From Acipenser ruthenus (Eukaryota; Chordata; Actinopteri; Acipenseriformes; Acipenseridae), in NCBI RefSeq assembly GCF_902713425.1, contig NC_081190.1:99083571-99147570 (forward strand): 64,000 bases of DNA, in the 5' to 3' direction. This document shows positions 1-8,469 of the stretch, piece by piece. The notes under the pieces were generated by a model that was not told where the DNA came from, did not search any database, and saw nothing but the letters and a program-made list of their open reading frames with translations. The first letter of the stretch is position 1, and each line of letters opens with the position of its first letter. The position numbers were made by a program, and so were the translations under genes.

Positions 1-432
1 AGGGTTAAGACAAAAGTACTGACGAGTTTTGCTAGTTATGGTTAGTTTAATTAATTAAAAAAAGAAATAACAGTTGATGAAGTACTTTTTATTATAGTAA
101 CAGAACGAGACATGTTTTAAAGCCACAAACTGCGTGTTTAGATTATTGTGCCAAACAAGAGAACAAAACGAGCATATCAACCAAGAACGGATTTAGTGAC
201 CCGTTCATTCGTTCGAGTTTATTTATATTATGTGTGACCTTAACAAATGTTTGACCAATGTTTTGCTTGCTTTCTTTTTGAAAGTCGTACATTTGTTACA
301 TTTTTTTTATTTCGTTTACGCAGACGTGTATACAGACCCGTCGCTTCTTTTGCGGAACATCTCACATGCTGCTGCACGAATGACGTCGTCCTGTGTAAAT
401 CCTGGCATCTTGTCCTCCAATGATAAAGGCGC
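1..432. other. Spacer upstream of the U1 enhancer; nothing recognised
   Basis: AT-rich spacer. I see no gene, tRNA-like fold, transposon end or further snRNA in it. The same stretch occurs at the start of every unit except unit 11, where it is deleted. An open frame of 88 codons (230..496) runs through it into the U1 enhancer, with no features of a real protein. Unit 23 has one T fewer in the T run near 63413. Confidence 0.7.
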
Positions 433-612
433 ATGCAAATATATACCGAGAGGCATTACGGGAATGCAATTTATAAATACTTATACTGAAAACTGAAGGA
501 ACCCATTACACCCAACAGACTGGAAAGTGCGCTATGATAACAATGAAAATGTTATATTAGGAAAAGAGTGTTTCTTTAAATTGCAGATGTAGGCACCGTT
601 TCTTTGAAAAAT
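433..612 (+). promoter_or_regulatory. U1 snRNA promoter: DSE (octamer + SPH/Staf) and PSE, unit 1
   Basis: A perfect octamer ATGCAAAT lies at 433..440, 221 bp before U1 position +1, where vertebrate snRNA distal enhancers bind Oct-1. Six bases on, 447..464 read on the minus strand matches the SPH/Staf (ZNF143) consensus at 17 of 18 positions (TTCCCGTAATGCCTCTCG). At 593..612 (-61 to -42) the sequence GCACCGTTTCTTTGAAAAAT resembles the vertebrate PSE bound by SNAPc. As usual for polymerase II snRNA genes, I see no TATA box at -30. Octamer plus SPH plus PSE at these spacings is the textbook U1 promoter layout, so the downstream gene is probably expressed. The PSE call rests on position and partial consensus. 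Confidence 0.87.
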
Positions 613-653
613 GTCTCTTGTGGACGGGTGACGACTCGCAATGTGTACAACTC

Positions 654-817
654 ATACTTACCTGGCAGGGGAGATACCATGATCATGAAGGTGGTTCACC
701 CAGGGCGAGGCTCGGCCATTGCACTCCGGCTGTGCTGACCCCTGCGAATTCCCCAAATGCGGGAATCTCGACTGCATAATTTCTGGTAGTGGGGGACTGC
801 GTTCGCGCTCTCCCCTG
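654..817 (+). ncRNA. RNU1: U1 spliceosomal snRNA, unit 1
   Basis: U1 pairs with 5' splice sites at the start of spliceosome assembly. The gene begins ATACTTACCTGG, whose ACTTACCT is the 5' splice-site recognition sequence, and is exactly 164 nt, the vertebrate length. Stem-loop 1 carries GATCATGAAG, fitting the U1-70K binding loop GAUCAYGAAG. Stem-loop 2 carries ATTGCACTCC, the U1A binding loop. The Sm site is AATTTCTGG near 777..785. Stem-loop 4 ends the RNA with a GCG-TTCG-CGC hairpin. Relative to human U1 as I remember it, stem-loops 2 and 3 differ by changes that keep pairing. A 3' box follows at 826..837. Together with its promoter it looks fully functional. Confidence 0.97.
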
Positions 818-825
818 AAACTATG

Positions 826-837
826 GTCAAAGACAGA
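826..837 (+). promoter_or_regulatory. snRNA 3' box, unit 1
   Basis: GTCAAAGACAGA begins 9 bp after the U1 3' end. Its AAAGACAGA part fits the AAARNNAGA core of the vertebrate 3' box, which directs Integrator-dependent 3'-end formation of snRNA transcripts. The same box lies 9 bp after each U1 gene; positions are given with each copy. Confidence 0.85.
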
Positions 838-1125
838 AACAAACACGAACCCGTCGGAGGAAGGAACTCACTCACTCACTCACTAGTTATTCAACAACTC
901 TCCGGCAGGCGGCTTCGTCACACAGGGAGTCAGGTTTTCTTTAAAAGGAGCTCAATGTTTTTAGCTTTCTGACTGTCAAATAAATAGCTACGTGGTTCCT
1001 GCACATCTATTTCCATGTTTCGTTATTTTTTATTGACAAGACTAAAAGTAAAGACTCAGCAGTGTCTGTATCAAAGTTTTTATTTTTATTTTAAATAATT
1101 GGAAATCATTTTCGAGCTTATCAGT
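838..1125. other. U1 3' flank, duplicated further downstream
   Basis: Non-coding flank between the U1 3' box and the SINE. Three blocks recur, diverged and in the same order, in the second copy at 1452..1700: the region from about 896, the GTTTCGTT region near 1017, and the stretch ending TATCAAAG near 1069..1076. No gene seen. Confidence 0.7.
864..885. repeat. (CTCA)n microsatellite in the U1 3' flank
   Basis: Polymorphic tetranucleotide just after the 3' box. Number of CTCA repeats in units 1 to 23: 4, 3, 4, 3, 5, 5, 5, 5, 2, 5, 5, 5, 6, 5, 5, 5, 5, 3, 5, 5, 5, 6, 5. Useful as a unit marker. Confidence 0.9.
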
Positions 1126-1384
1126 TTTATTTATTTAGTTGATGTTTTTTATTCAGATAAACTGTGCATCACAACTGCTGCTGCTGCTGCTGCTGCTGCT
1201 GCAGAGTCACTTACAATAGGACCTGGGTTTTACATCTCATTTGAAGGAAGGAGCACAAGGAGGTTAAGGGACTTGCTCAGGGACAGGGTCACACACAATG
1301 AGCCAGTGGCTGAGCTGGGATTGAACCAGGAACCTCCCGGTAACAAGAGCTTTTCTTTAACCACCTGACCACTAAGCCCCTTAA
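1126..1384 (-). mobile_element. tRNA-derived CORE-like SINE, truncated, unit 1
   Basis: Read on the minus strand, the element starts near 1384 with a tRNA-like head. The A box is TAGTGGTCAGGTGG (1374..1361) and the B box GGTTCAATCCC (1327..1317), close to the consensus RGTTCRANTCC. A MIR/CORE-like middle follows, with the wording TGTGTGACCCTG and CAAGTCCCTTAACC. Then come TGTAAGTGACTCTGCAG, a (CAG)n expansion at 1175..1201 (n = 9 here), and an eroded AT-rich tail ending CTAAATAAATAAA at 1138..1126. The tail lacks a clear LINE-derived 3' end, so the element looks decayed. It sits at the same site in every unit and so inserted once, before the array was amplified. Exact ends are approximate. 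Confidence 0.8.
1175..1201. repeat. (CTG)n trinucleotide tract inside the SINE
   Basis: Number of CTG repeats in units 1 to 22: 9, 5, 9, 5, 12, 12, 5, 5, 9, 9, 6, 9, 6, 9, 9, 10, 9, 9, 11, 11, 11, 10. It grew from the GCAGCAGCAG-type motif in the SINE body and is the main source of unit length variation. Confidence 0.95.
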
Positions 1385-1451
1385 AACATATCTTGGCAGA
1401 CAAACACTTTAATTAGACAACATAAAACCACATACAAGCAGATTTACAAGC

Positions 1452-1700
1452 AGGGCTGCAATCGCGTTCGCGCTCTCCCCTGATGTTATAGTCAAAGTTA
1501 AAAACACAGGTATTGAAAGCAATTAGCGATTATCTATATATCTCCAGCAGGTGGCTCTGTCAGACTGGGAATGAGATTTTGTTTTTTCTTTCGGAGCGTA
1601 TAATGTTCTAGAAAGTACCAAAGTGTTTTATGTACATGTATTGTGAAGTGTTTCATCTTGAGAAGACAAAGTAACGAGTCAGCGGCACGTGTATCAAAGT
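1452..1700 (+). pseudogene. Relic second U1: 3' end of U1 plus diverged 3' flank, unit 1
   Basis: Nineteen bases at 1464..1482 match the end of U1 (nt 146 to 164) exactly. They are followed by TATAGTCAAAGTTAAAAAC, a decayed 3' box. A collinear diverged copy of the true U1 flank follows: TCTCCAGCAGGTGGCT at 1541 against CTCTCCGGCAGGCGGCTT near 896, and GTATCAAAG near 1691 against the one near 1068. No body or promoter of this second U1 is left. I infer that the ancestral unit held two U1 genes, or arose by joining two U1-containing units. Confidence 0.78.
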
Positions 1701-2549
1701 TACAAAGTTGCTAATATTAAAGAAGACGAGGTTCAGCGGTACAGTTGTTTTTTTTAAAACATAGTGTTTCAGCTCTGTACAGACGTTCTATGTCGTTATC
1801 CGTTATTGATTTAGCTTTATTTAGATGATTGCCTTTACCTTGTTTTAATTTCCCGTTCCTCTGAGATACGAATCTACCAGCTTTACATCTTTTTTTTTTT
1901 TTTTTAACGTATTCTCATTTTGTTGATCATTAATGCACATTTCTGTACTGTGGGTGTTGTCGAGCGATTGAAAACGAGACATTTTGTGTTTGAATTGAAA
2001 GTGATGGTCTCGAGGAGTCGAACAAGTCACAATAAGCCTTCATCCATGTATCATGTAACCACATGTATGCTGTCTCTAACTGGAGGAGAGGGACCCTTGC
2101 AGTACTGCTCAGCCTAAAGAACCACACGAGTTGTTTGAAAGGGGGATTTATTTTGTAGAATAAACATCAAATTGGTTTCAGGGCATACAGTCCTCCAACG
2201 GCAACACAGCTCAGTACAGCTGAGATCCATTACAACACTGCTGCAGATTCAAACTAAAAGAGGGTAATATACAAAATGGATGCCTTTGAGAACTTAACAC
2301 TTTCAATGCCAACGTGTGGCTACTACTTTGTGAACATACAATTTCGCAAGAATCTAATGGCACTTTTAATGCTGCTATATATACACACACAGACACACGG
2401 ACACACGGGCCCGCACACGTGGAGCCCAGAGCTGCTTAAATGTTAACGTTTGTGACAAATTAGAGATCTGGAAATCCCTCCCCCAACCTGTCATTGCATG
2501 AATGATATTAACTTAATACTATGAAAGAGATAAACCAAGACTGTCGTTC
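1701..2549. other. Spacer between U1 relic and 5S; nothing recognised
   Basis: About 850 bp with no recognisable gene. It contains a T run of 16 at 1890..1905 (variable between units, interrupted by C in unit 2) and an AC-rich tract at about 2376..2420. One single-base marker near 2002 alternates between AAAGTGATGG and AAAGAGATGG among units. A lone B-box-like sequence (minus strand, about 2014..2024) has no matching A box. Confidence 0.65.
2376..2420. repeat. AC-rich tract upstream of 5S
   Basis: TATATACACACACAGACACA followed by two CACGG-type steps and GGGCCC. Units 10 and 22 are 2 bp shorter at the TATATA. Unit 17 lacks one 8-bp step near 48035. Unit 22 reads CACGTTTAGCCC instead of CACGTGGAGCCC just after. 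Confidence 0.8.
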
Positions 2550-2669
2550 GCTTACGGCCATACCACCTTGAGAACGCCCGATCTCGTCTGATCTCGGAAG
2601 CTAAGCAAGGTCGGGCCTGGTTAGTACTTGGATGGGAGCCCGCCTGGGAATACCAGGTGCTGTAAGCTT
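2550..2669 (+). rRNA. RN5S: 5S ribosomal RNA, unit 1 (A90C variant)
   Basis: 5S rRNA is part of the large ribosomal subunit and is made by RNA polymerase III. The 120-nt sequence runs from GCTTACGGCC to GCTGTAAGCTT, whose ends pair as helix I. The internal promoter is present: A box about nt 50-64, intermediate element about 67-72, C box about 80-97. A T4 terminator lies at 2668..2671 and a weak TATGAAA lies at -30 to -24. All copies have CCTTG at nt 17-21 and CAAGG at nt 57-61, a matched change from the usual vertebrate CCCTG/CAGGG. This copy also has C instead of A at nt 90, inside the C box that TFIIIA binds; unit 3 shares it. Confidence 0.97.
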
Positions 2670-2671
2670 TT
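2668..2671 (+). terminator. RNA polymerase III T4 terminator of 5S
   Basis: TTTT overlaps the last two bases of the gene, as in other vertebrate 5S genes. Two T7 runs at 2755..2761 and 2764..2770 could act as back-up. All units have the same arrangement. Confidence 0.85.
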
Positions 2672-2907
2672 CTTTCTGCAGCTTGACAGGGGGCGCTATT
2701 TCCCTTGTTATTTATGTTACTAACCTGGAAGCTGTAAGTCTAAACATCGTTTTCTTTTTTTGGTTTTTTTATTGTCCCATTCCACACACGAACAAGTATT
2801 GTATCAGCCTTTACTGGTTTTGAAAACTGAGTTAGGACAGAAAGGGTTATCGTATTATATTCTAAGCCGAAACTACCAGTAGCGGTCCGATACAAACAAA
2901 TGTGAAC
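2670..2907. other. Spacer after 5S with a CTCF-like motif
   Basis: At 2687..2698, CAGGGGGCGCTA equals the conserved half of the vertebrate CTCF motif, though the upstream half (TTGA) does not fit. It lies 18 to 29 bp after the end of every 5S gene in the array. The rest is AT-rich with T runs and no gene. Binding is a guess; the motif could also belong to an old repeat. Confidence 0.45.
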
Positions 2908-3339
2908 AGGGTTAAGACAAAAGTACTGACGAGTTTTGCTAGTTATGGTTAGTTTAATTAATTAAAAAAAGAAATAACAGTTGATGAAGTACTTTTTATT
3001 ATAGTAACAGAACGAGACATGTTTTAAAGCCACAAACTGCGTGTTTAGATTATTGTGCCAAACAAGAGAACAAAACGAGCATATCAACCAAGAACGGATT
3101 TAGTGACCCGTTCATTCGTTCGAGTTTATTTATATTATGTGTGACCTTAACAAATGTTTGACCAATGTTTTGCTTGCTTTCTTTTTGAAAGTCGTACATT
3201 TGTTACATTTTTTTTATTTCGTTTACGCAGACGTGTATACAGACCCGTCGCTTCTTTTGCGGAACATCTCACATGCTGCTGCACGAATGACGTCGTCCTG
3301 TGTAAATCCTGGCATCTTGTCCTCCAATGATAAAGGCGC

Positions 3340-3519
3340 ATGCAAATATATACCGAGAGGCATTACGGGAATGCAATTTATAAATACTTATACTGAAAAC
3401 TGAAGGAACCCATTACACCCAACAGACTGGAAAGTGCGATATGATAACAATGAAAATGTTATATTAGGAAAAGAGTGTTTCTTTAAATTGCAGATGTAGG
3501 CACCGTTTCTTTGAAAAAT
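3340..3519 (+). promoter_or_regulatory. U1 promoter, unit 2
   Basis: Octamer 3340..3347, SPH/Staf 3354..3371, PSE 3500..3519. Confidence 0.85.
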
Positions 3520-3560
3520 GTCTCTTGTGGACGGGTGACGACTCGCAATGTGTACAACTC

Positions 3561-3724
3561 ATACTTACCTGGCAGGGGAGATACCATGATCATGAAGGTG
3601 GTTCACCCAGGGCGAGGCTCGGCCATTGCACTCCGGCTGTGCTGACCCCTGCGAATTCCCCAAATGCGGGAATCTCGACTGCATAATTTCTGGTAGTGGG
3701 GGACTGCGTTCGCGCTCTCCCCTG
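3561..3724 (+). ncRNA. RNU1: U1 snRNA, unit 2
   Basis: No difference from the unit 1 U1 noticed. 3' box 3733..3744. The flank reads GTCGCAGG, a mark shared only with unit 4. Confidence 0.97.
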
Positions 3725-4028
3725 AAACTATGGTCAAAGACAGAAACAAACACGAACCCGTCGCAGGAAGGAACTCACTCACTCACTAGTTGTTCAACAA
3801 CTCTCCGGCAGGCGGCTTCGTCACACAGGGAGTCAGGTTTTCTTTAAAAGGAGCTCAATGTTTTTAGCTTTCTGACTGTCAAATAAATAGCTACGTGGTT
3901 CCTGCACATCTATTTCCATGTTTCGTTATTTTTTATTGACAAGACTAAAAGTAAAGACTCAGCAGTGTCTGTATCAAAGTTTTTATTTTTATTTTAAATA
4001 ATTGGAAATCATTTTCGAGCTTATCAGT

Positions 4029-4275
4029 TTTATTTATTTAGTTGATGTTTTTTATTCAGATAAACTGTGCATCACAACTGCTGCTGCTGCTGCAGAGTCA
4101 CTTACAATAGGACCTGGGTTTTACATCTCATTTGAAGGAAGGAGCACAAGGAGGTTAAGGGACTTGCTCAGGGACAGGGTCACACACAATGAGCCAGTGG
4201 CTGAGCTGGGATTGAACCAGGAACCTCCCGGTAACAAGAGCTTTTCTTTAACCACCTGACCACTAAGCCCCTTAA
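4029..4275 (-). mobile_element. CORE-like SINE, unit 2
   Basis: Short allele with (CTG)5. Confidence 0.8.
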
Positions 4276-4342
4276 AACATATCTTGGCAGACAAACACTT
4301 TAATTAGACAACATAAAACCACATACAAGCAGATTTACAAGC

Positions 4343-4591
4343 AGGGCTGCAATCGCGTTCGCGCTCTCCCCTGATGTTATAGTCAAAGTTAAAAACACAG
4401 GTATTGAAAGCAATTAGCGATTATCTATATATCTCCAGCAGGTGGCTCTGTCAGACTGGGAATGAGATTTTGTTTTTTCTTTCGGAGCGTATAATGTTCT
4501 AGAAAGTACCAAAGTGTTTTATGTACATGTATTGTGAAGTGTTTCATCTTGAGAAGACAAAGTAACGAGTCAGCGGCACGTGTATCAAAGT
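4343..4591 (+). pseudogene. U1 3'-end relic, unit 2
   Basis: Exact U1 3'-end block at 4355..4373. Confidence 0.75.
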
Positions 4592-5442
4592 TACAAAGTT
4601 GCTAATATTAAAGAAGACGAGGTTCAGCGGTACAGTTGTTTTTTTTAAAACATAGTGTTTCAGCTCTGTACAGACGTTCTATGTCGTTATCCGTTATTGA
4701 TTCAGCTTTATTTAGATGATTGCCTTTACCTTGTTTTAATTTCCCGTTCCTCTGAGATACGAATCTACCAGCTTTACATCTTTCTTTTTTTTTTTTTTAA
4801 CGTATTCTCATTTTGTTGATCATTAATGCACATTTCTGTACTGTGGGTGTTGTCGAGCGATTGAAAACGAGACATTTTGTGTTTGAATTGAAAGTGATGG
4901 TCTCGAGGAGTCGAACAAGTCACAATAAGCCTTCATCCATGTATCATGTAACCACATGTATGCTGTCTCTAACTGGAGGAGAGGGACCCTTGCAGTACTG
5001 CTCAGCCTAAAGAACCACACGAGTTGTTTGAAAGGGGGATTTATTTTGTAGAATAAACATCAAATTGGTTTCAGGGCATACAGTCCTCCAACGGCAACAC
5101 AGCTCAGTACAGCTGAGATCCATTACAACACTGCTGCAGATTCAAACTAAAAGAGGGTAATATACAAAATGGATGCCTTTGAGAACTTAACACTTTCAAT
5201 GCCAACGTGTGGCTACTACTTTGTGAACATACAATTTCGCAAGAATCTAATGGCACTTTTAATGCTGCTATATATACACACACAGACACACGGACACACG
5301 GGCCCGCACACGTGGAGCCCAGAGCTGCTTAAATGTTAACGTTTGTGACAAATTAGAGATCTGGAAATCCCTCCCCCAACCTGTCATTGCATGAATGATA
5401 TTAACTTAATACTATGAAAGAGATAAACCAAGACTGTCGTTC

Positions 5443-5562
5443 GCTTACGGCCATACCACCTTGAGAACGCCCGATCTCGTCTGATCTCGGAAGCTAAGCA
5501 AGGTCGGGCCTGGTTAGTACTTGGATGGGAGACCGCCTGGGAATACCAGGTGCTGTAAGCTT
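5443..5562 (+). rRNA. RN5S: 5S rRNA, unit 2
   Basis: The common 5S sequence of the array, with an intact C box (GGGAGACCGCC). Confidence 0.98.
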
Positions 5563-6232
5563 TTCTTTCTGCAGCTTGACAGGGGGCGCTATTTCCCTTG
5601 TTATTTATGTTACTAACCTGGAAGCTGTAAGTCTAAACATCGTTTTCTTTTTTTGGTTTTTTTATTGTCCCATTCCACACACGAACAAGTATTGTATCAG
5701 CCTTTACTGGTTTTGAAAACTGAGTTAGGACAGAAAGGGTTATCGTATTATATTCTAAGCCGAAACTACCAGTAGCGGTCCGATACAAACAAATGTGAAC
5801 AGGGTTAAGACAAAAGTACTGACGAGTTTTGCTAGTTATGGTTAGTTTAATTAATTAAAAAAAGAAATAACAGTTGATGAAGTACTTTTTATTATAGTAA
5901 CAGAACGAGACATGTTTTAAAGCCACAAACTGCGTGTTTAGATTATTGTGCCAAACAAGAGAACAAAACGAGCATATCAACCAAGAACGGATTTAGTGAC
6001 CCGTTCATTCGTTCGAGTTTATTTATATTATGTGTGACCTTAACAAATGTTTGACCAATGTTTTGCTTGCTTTCTTTTTGAAAGTCGTACATTTGTTACA
6101 TTTTTTTTATTTCGTTTACGCAGACGTGTATACAGACCCGTCGCTTCTTTTGCGGAACATCTCACATGCTGCTGCACGAATGACGTCGTCCTGTGTAAAT
6201 CCTGGCATCTTGTCCTCCAATGATAAAGGCGC

Positions 6233-6412
6233 ATGCAAATATATACCGAGAGGCATTACGGGAATGCAATTTATAAATACTTATACTGAAAACTGAAGGA
6301 ACCCATTACACCCAACAGACTGGAAAGTGCGCTATGATAACAATGAAAATGTTATATTAGGAAAAGAGTGTTTCTTTAAATTGCAGATGTAGGCACCGTT
6401 TCTTTGAAAAAT
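6233..6412 (+). promoter_or_regulatory. U1 promoter, unit 3
   Basis: Octamer 6233..6240, SPH/Staf 6247..6264, PSE 6393..6412. Has GCGCTATG between the DSE and PSE, as in units 1 and 5. Confidence 0.85.
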
Positions 6413-6453
6413 GTCTCTTGTGGACGGGTGACGACTCGCAATGTGTACAACTC

Positions 6454-6617
6454 ATACTTACCTGGCAGGGGAGATACCATGATCATGAAGGTGGTTCACC
6501 CAGGGCGAGGCTCGGCCATTGCACTCCGGCTGTGCTGACCCCTGCGAATTCCCCAAATGCGGGAATCTCGACTGCATAATTTCTGGTAGTGGGGGACTGC
6601 GTTCGCGCTCTCCCCTG
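6454..6617 (+). ncRNA. RNU1: U1 snRNA, unit 3
   Basis: No difference from unit 1 noticed. 3' box 6626..6637. Confidence 0.97.
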
Positions 6618-6925
6618 AAACTATGGTCAAAGACAGAAACAAACACGAACCCGTCGGAGGAAGGAACTCACTCACTCACTCACTAGTTATTCAACAACTC
6701 TCCGGCAGGCGGCTTCGTCACACAGGGAGTCAGGTTTTCTTTAAAAGGAGCTCAATGTTTTTAGCTTTCTGACTGTCAAATAAATAGCTACGTGGTTCCT
6801 GCACATCTATTTCCATGTTTCGTTATTTTTTATTGACAAGACTAAAAGTAAAGACTCAGCAGTGTCTGTATCAAAGTTTTTATTTTTATTTTAAATAATT
6901 GGAAATCATTTTCGAGCTTATCAGT

Positions 6926-7184
6926 TTTATTTATTTAGTTGATGTTTTTTATTCAGATAAACTGTGCATCACAACTGCTGCTGCTGCTGCTGCTGCTGCT
7001 GCAGAGTCACTTACAATAGGACCTGGGTTTTACATCTCATTTGAAGGAAGGAGCACAAGGAGGTTAAGGGACTTGCTCAGGGACAGGGTCACACACAATG
7101 AGCCAGTGGCTGAGCTGGGATTGAACCAGGAACCTCCCGGTAACAAGAGCTTTTCTTTAACCACCTGACCACTAAGCCCCTTAA
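6926..7184 (-). mobile_element. CORE-like SINE, unit 3
   Basis: (CTG)9, as in unit 1. Confidence 0.8.
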
Positions 7185-7251
7185 AACATATCTTGGCAGA
7201 CAAACACTTTAATTAGACAACATAAAACCACATACAAGCAGATTTACAAGC

Positions 7252-7500
7252 AGGGCTGCAATCGCGTTCGCGCTCTCCCCTGATGTTATAGTCAAAGTTA
7301 AAAACACAGGTATTGAAAGCAATTAGCGATTATCTATATATCTCCAGCAGGTGGCTCTGTCAGACTGGGAATGAGATTTTGTTTTTTCTTTCGGAGCGTA
7401 TAATGTTCTAGAAAGTACCAAAGTGTTTTATGTACATGTATTGTGAAGTGTTTCATCTTGAGAAGACAAAGTAACGAGTCAGCGGCACGTGTATCAAAGT
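7252..7500 (+). pseudogene. U1 3'-end relic, unit 3
   Basis: Exact U1 3'-end block at 7264..7282. Confidence 0.75.
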
Positions 7501-8349
7501 TACAAAGTTGCTAATATTAAAGAAGACGAGGTTCAGCGGTACAGTTGTTTTTTTTAAAACATAGTGTTTCAGCTCTGTACAGACGTTCTATGTCGTTATC
7601 CGTTATTGATTTAGCTTTATTTAGATGATTGCCTTTACCTTGTTTTAATTTCCCGTTCCTCTGAGATACGAATCTACCAGCTTTACATCTTTTTTTTTTT
7701 TTTTTAACGTATTCTCATTTTGTTGATCATTAATGCACATTTCTGTACTGTGGGTGTTGTCGAGCGATTGAAAACGAGACATTTTGTGTTTGAATTGAAA
7801 GTGATGGTCTCGAGGAGTCGAACAAGTCACAATAAGCCTTCATCCATGTATCATGTAACCACATGTATGCTGTCTCTAACTGGAGGAGAGGGACCCTTGC
7901 AGTACTGCTCAGCCTAAAGAACCACACGAGTTGTTTGAAAGGGGGATTTATTTTGTAGAATAAACATCAAATTGGTTTCAGGGCATACAGTCCTCCAACG
8001 GCAACACAGCTCAGTACAGCTGAGATCCATTACAACACTGCTGCAGATTCAAACTAAAAGAGGGTAATATACAAAATGGATGCCTTTGAGAACTTAACAC
8101 TTTCAATGCCAACGTGTGGCTACTACTTTGTGAACATACAATTTCGCAAGAATCTAATGGCACTTTTAATGCTGCTATATATACACACACAGACACACGG
8201 ACACACGGGCCCGCACACGTGGAGCCCAGAGCTGCTTAAATGTTAACGTTTGTGACAAATTAGAGATCTGGAAATCCCTCCCCCAACCTGTCATTGCATG
8301 AATGATATTAACTTAATACTATGAAAGAGATAAACCAAGACTGTCGTTC

Positions 8350-8469
8350 GCTTACGGCCATACCACCTTGAGAACGCCCGATCTCGTCTGATCTCGGAAG
8401 CTAAGCAAGGTCGGGCCTGGTTAGTACTTGGATGGGAGCCCGCCTGGGAATACCAGGTGCTGTAAGCTT
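8350..8469 (+). rRNA. RN5S: 5S rRNA, unit 3 (A90C variant)
   Basis: C at nt 90 (8439) within the C box, the same change as in unit 1. Confidence 0.97.

Larger units (their letters stand above)
1..5800 (+). repeat. Higher-order dimer, copy A (units 1+2)
   Basis: Units 1 and 2 differ from each other by shared diagnostic marks that recur in units 3 and 4. Unit 1 has (CTG)9, (CTCA)4, GCGCTATG upstream of U1, GATTTAGC near 1808, and a C in the 5S C box. Unit 2 has (CTG)5, (CTCA)3, GCGATATG, GATTCAGC, and a GTCGCAGG/AGTTGTTC flank after U1. Unit lengths are 2907 and 2893 bp. Confidence 0.85.

Noticed and set aside
230-496. Open frame of 88 codons repeated once per unit
   Set aside because: It overlaps the U1 enhancer, has no recognisable domain, and is preserved only because the whole unit is. 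Its frame is broken in the last unit by a one-base change in a T run.
658-846. Minus-strand open frame over U1
   Set aside because: It is the complement of the U1 gene.
1099-1368. Open frame with a polyalanine run
   Set aside because: It is the SINE read antisense; the alanines are the CTG tract. Length polymorphism in multiples of three keeps the frame trivially.
1126-1384. LTR element or DNA transposon in the unit
   Set aside because: No long or inverted terminal repeats; the A and B boxes and CORE-like middle fit a SINE.
2014-2024. B-box-like sequence on the minus strand (TGTTCGACTCC), possible tRNA
   Set aside because: No A box at the right distance and no cloverleaf stems visible around it.
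2632-2823. Open frame starting inside the 5S gene
   Set aside because: Starts at 5S nt 83 and continues into spacer with no protein-like features; a by-product of the rRNA gene.
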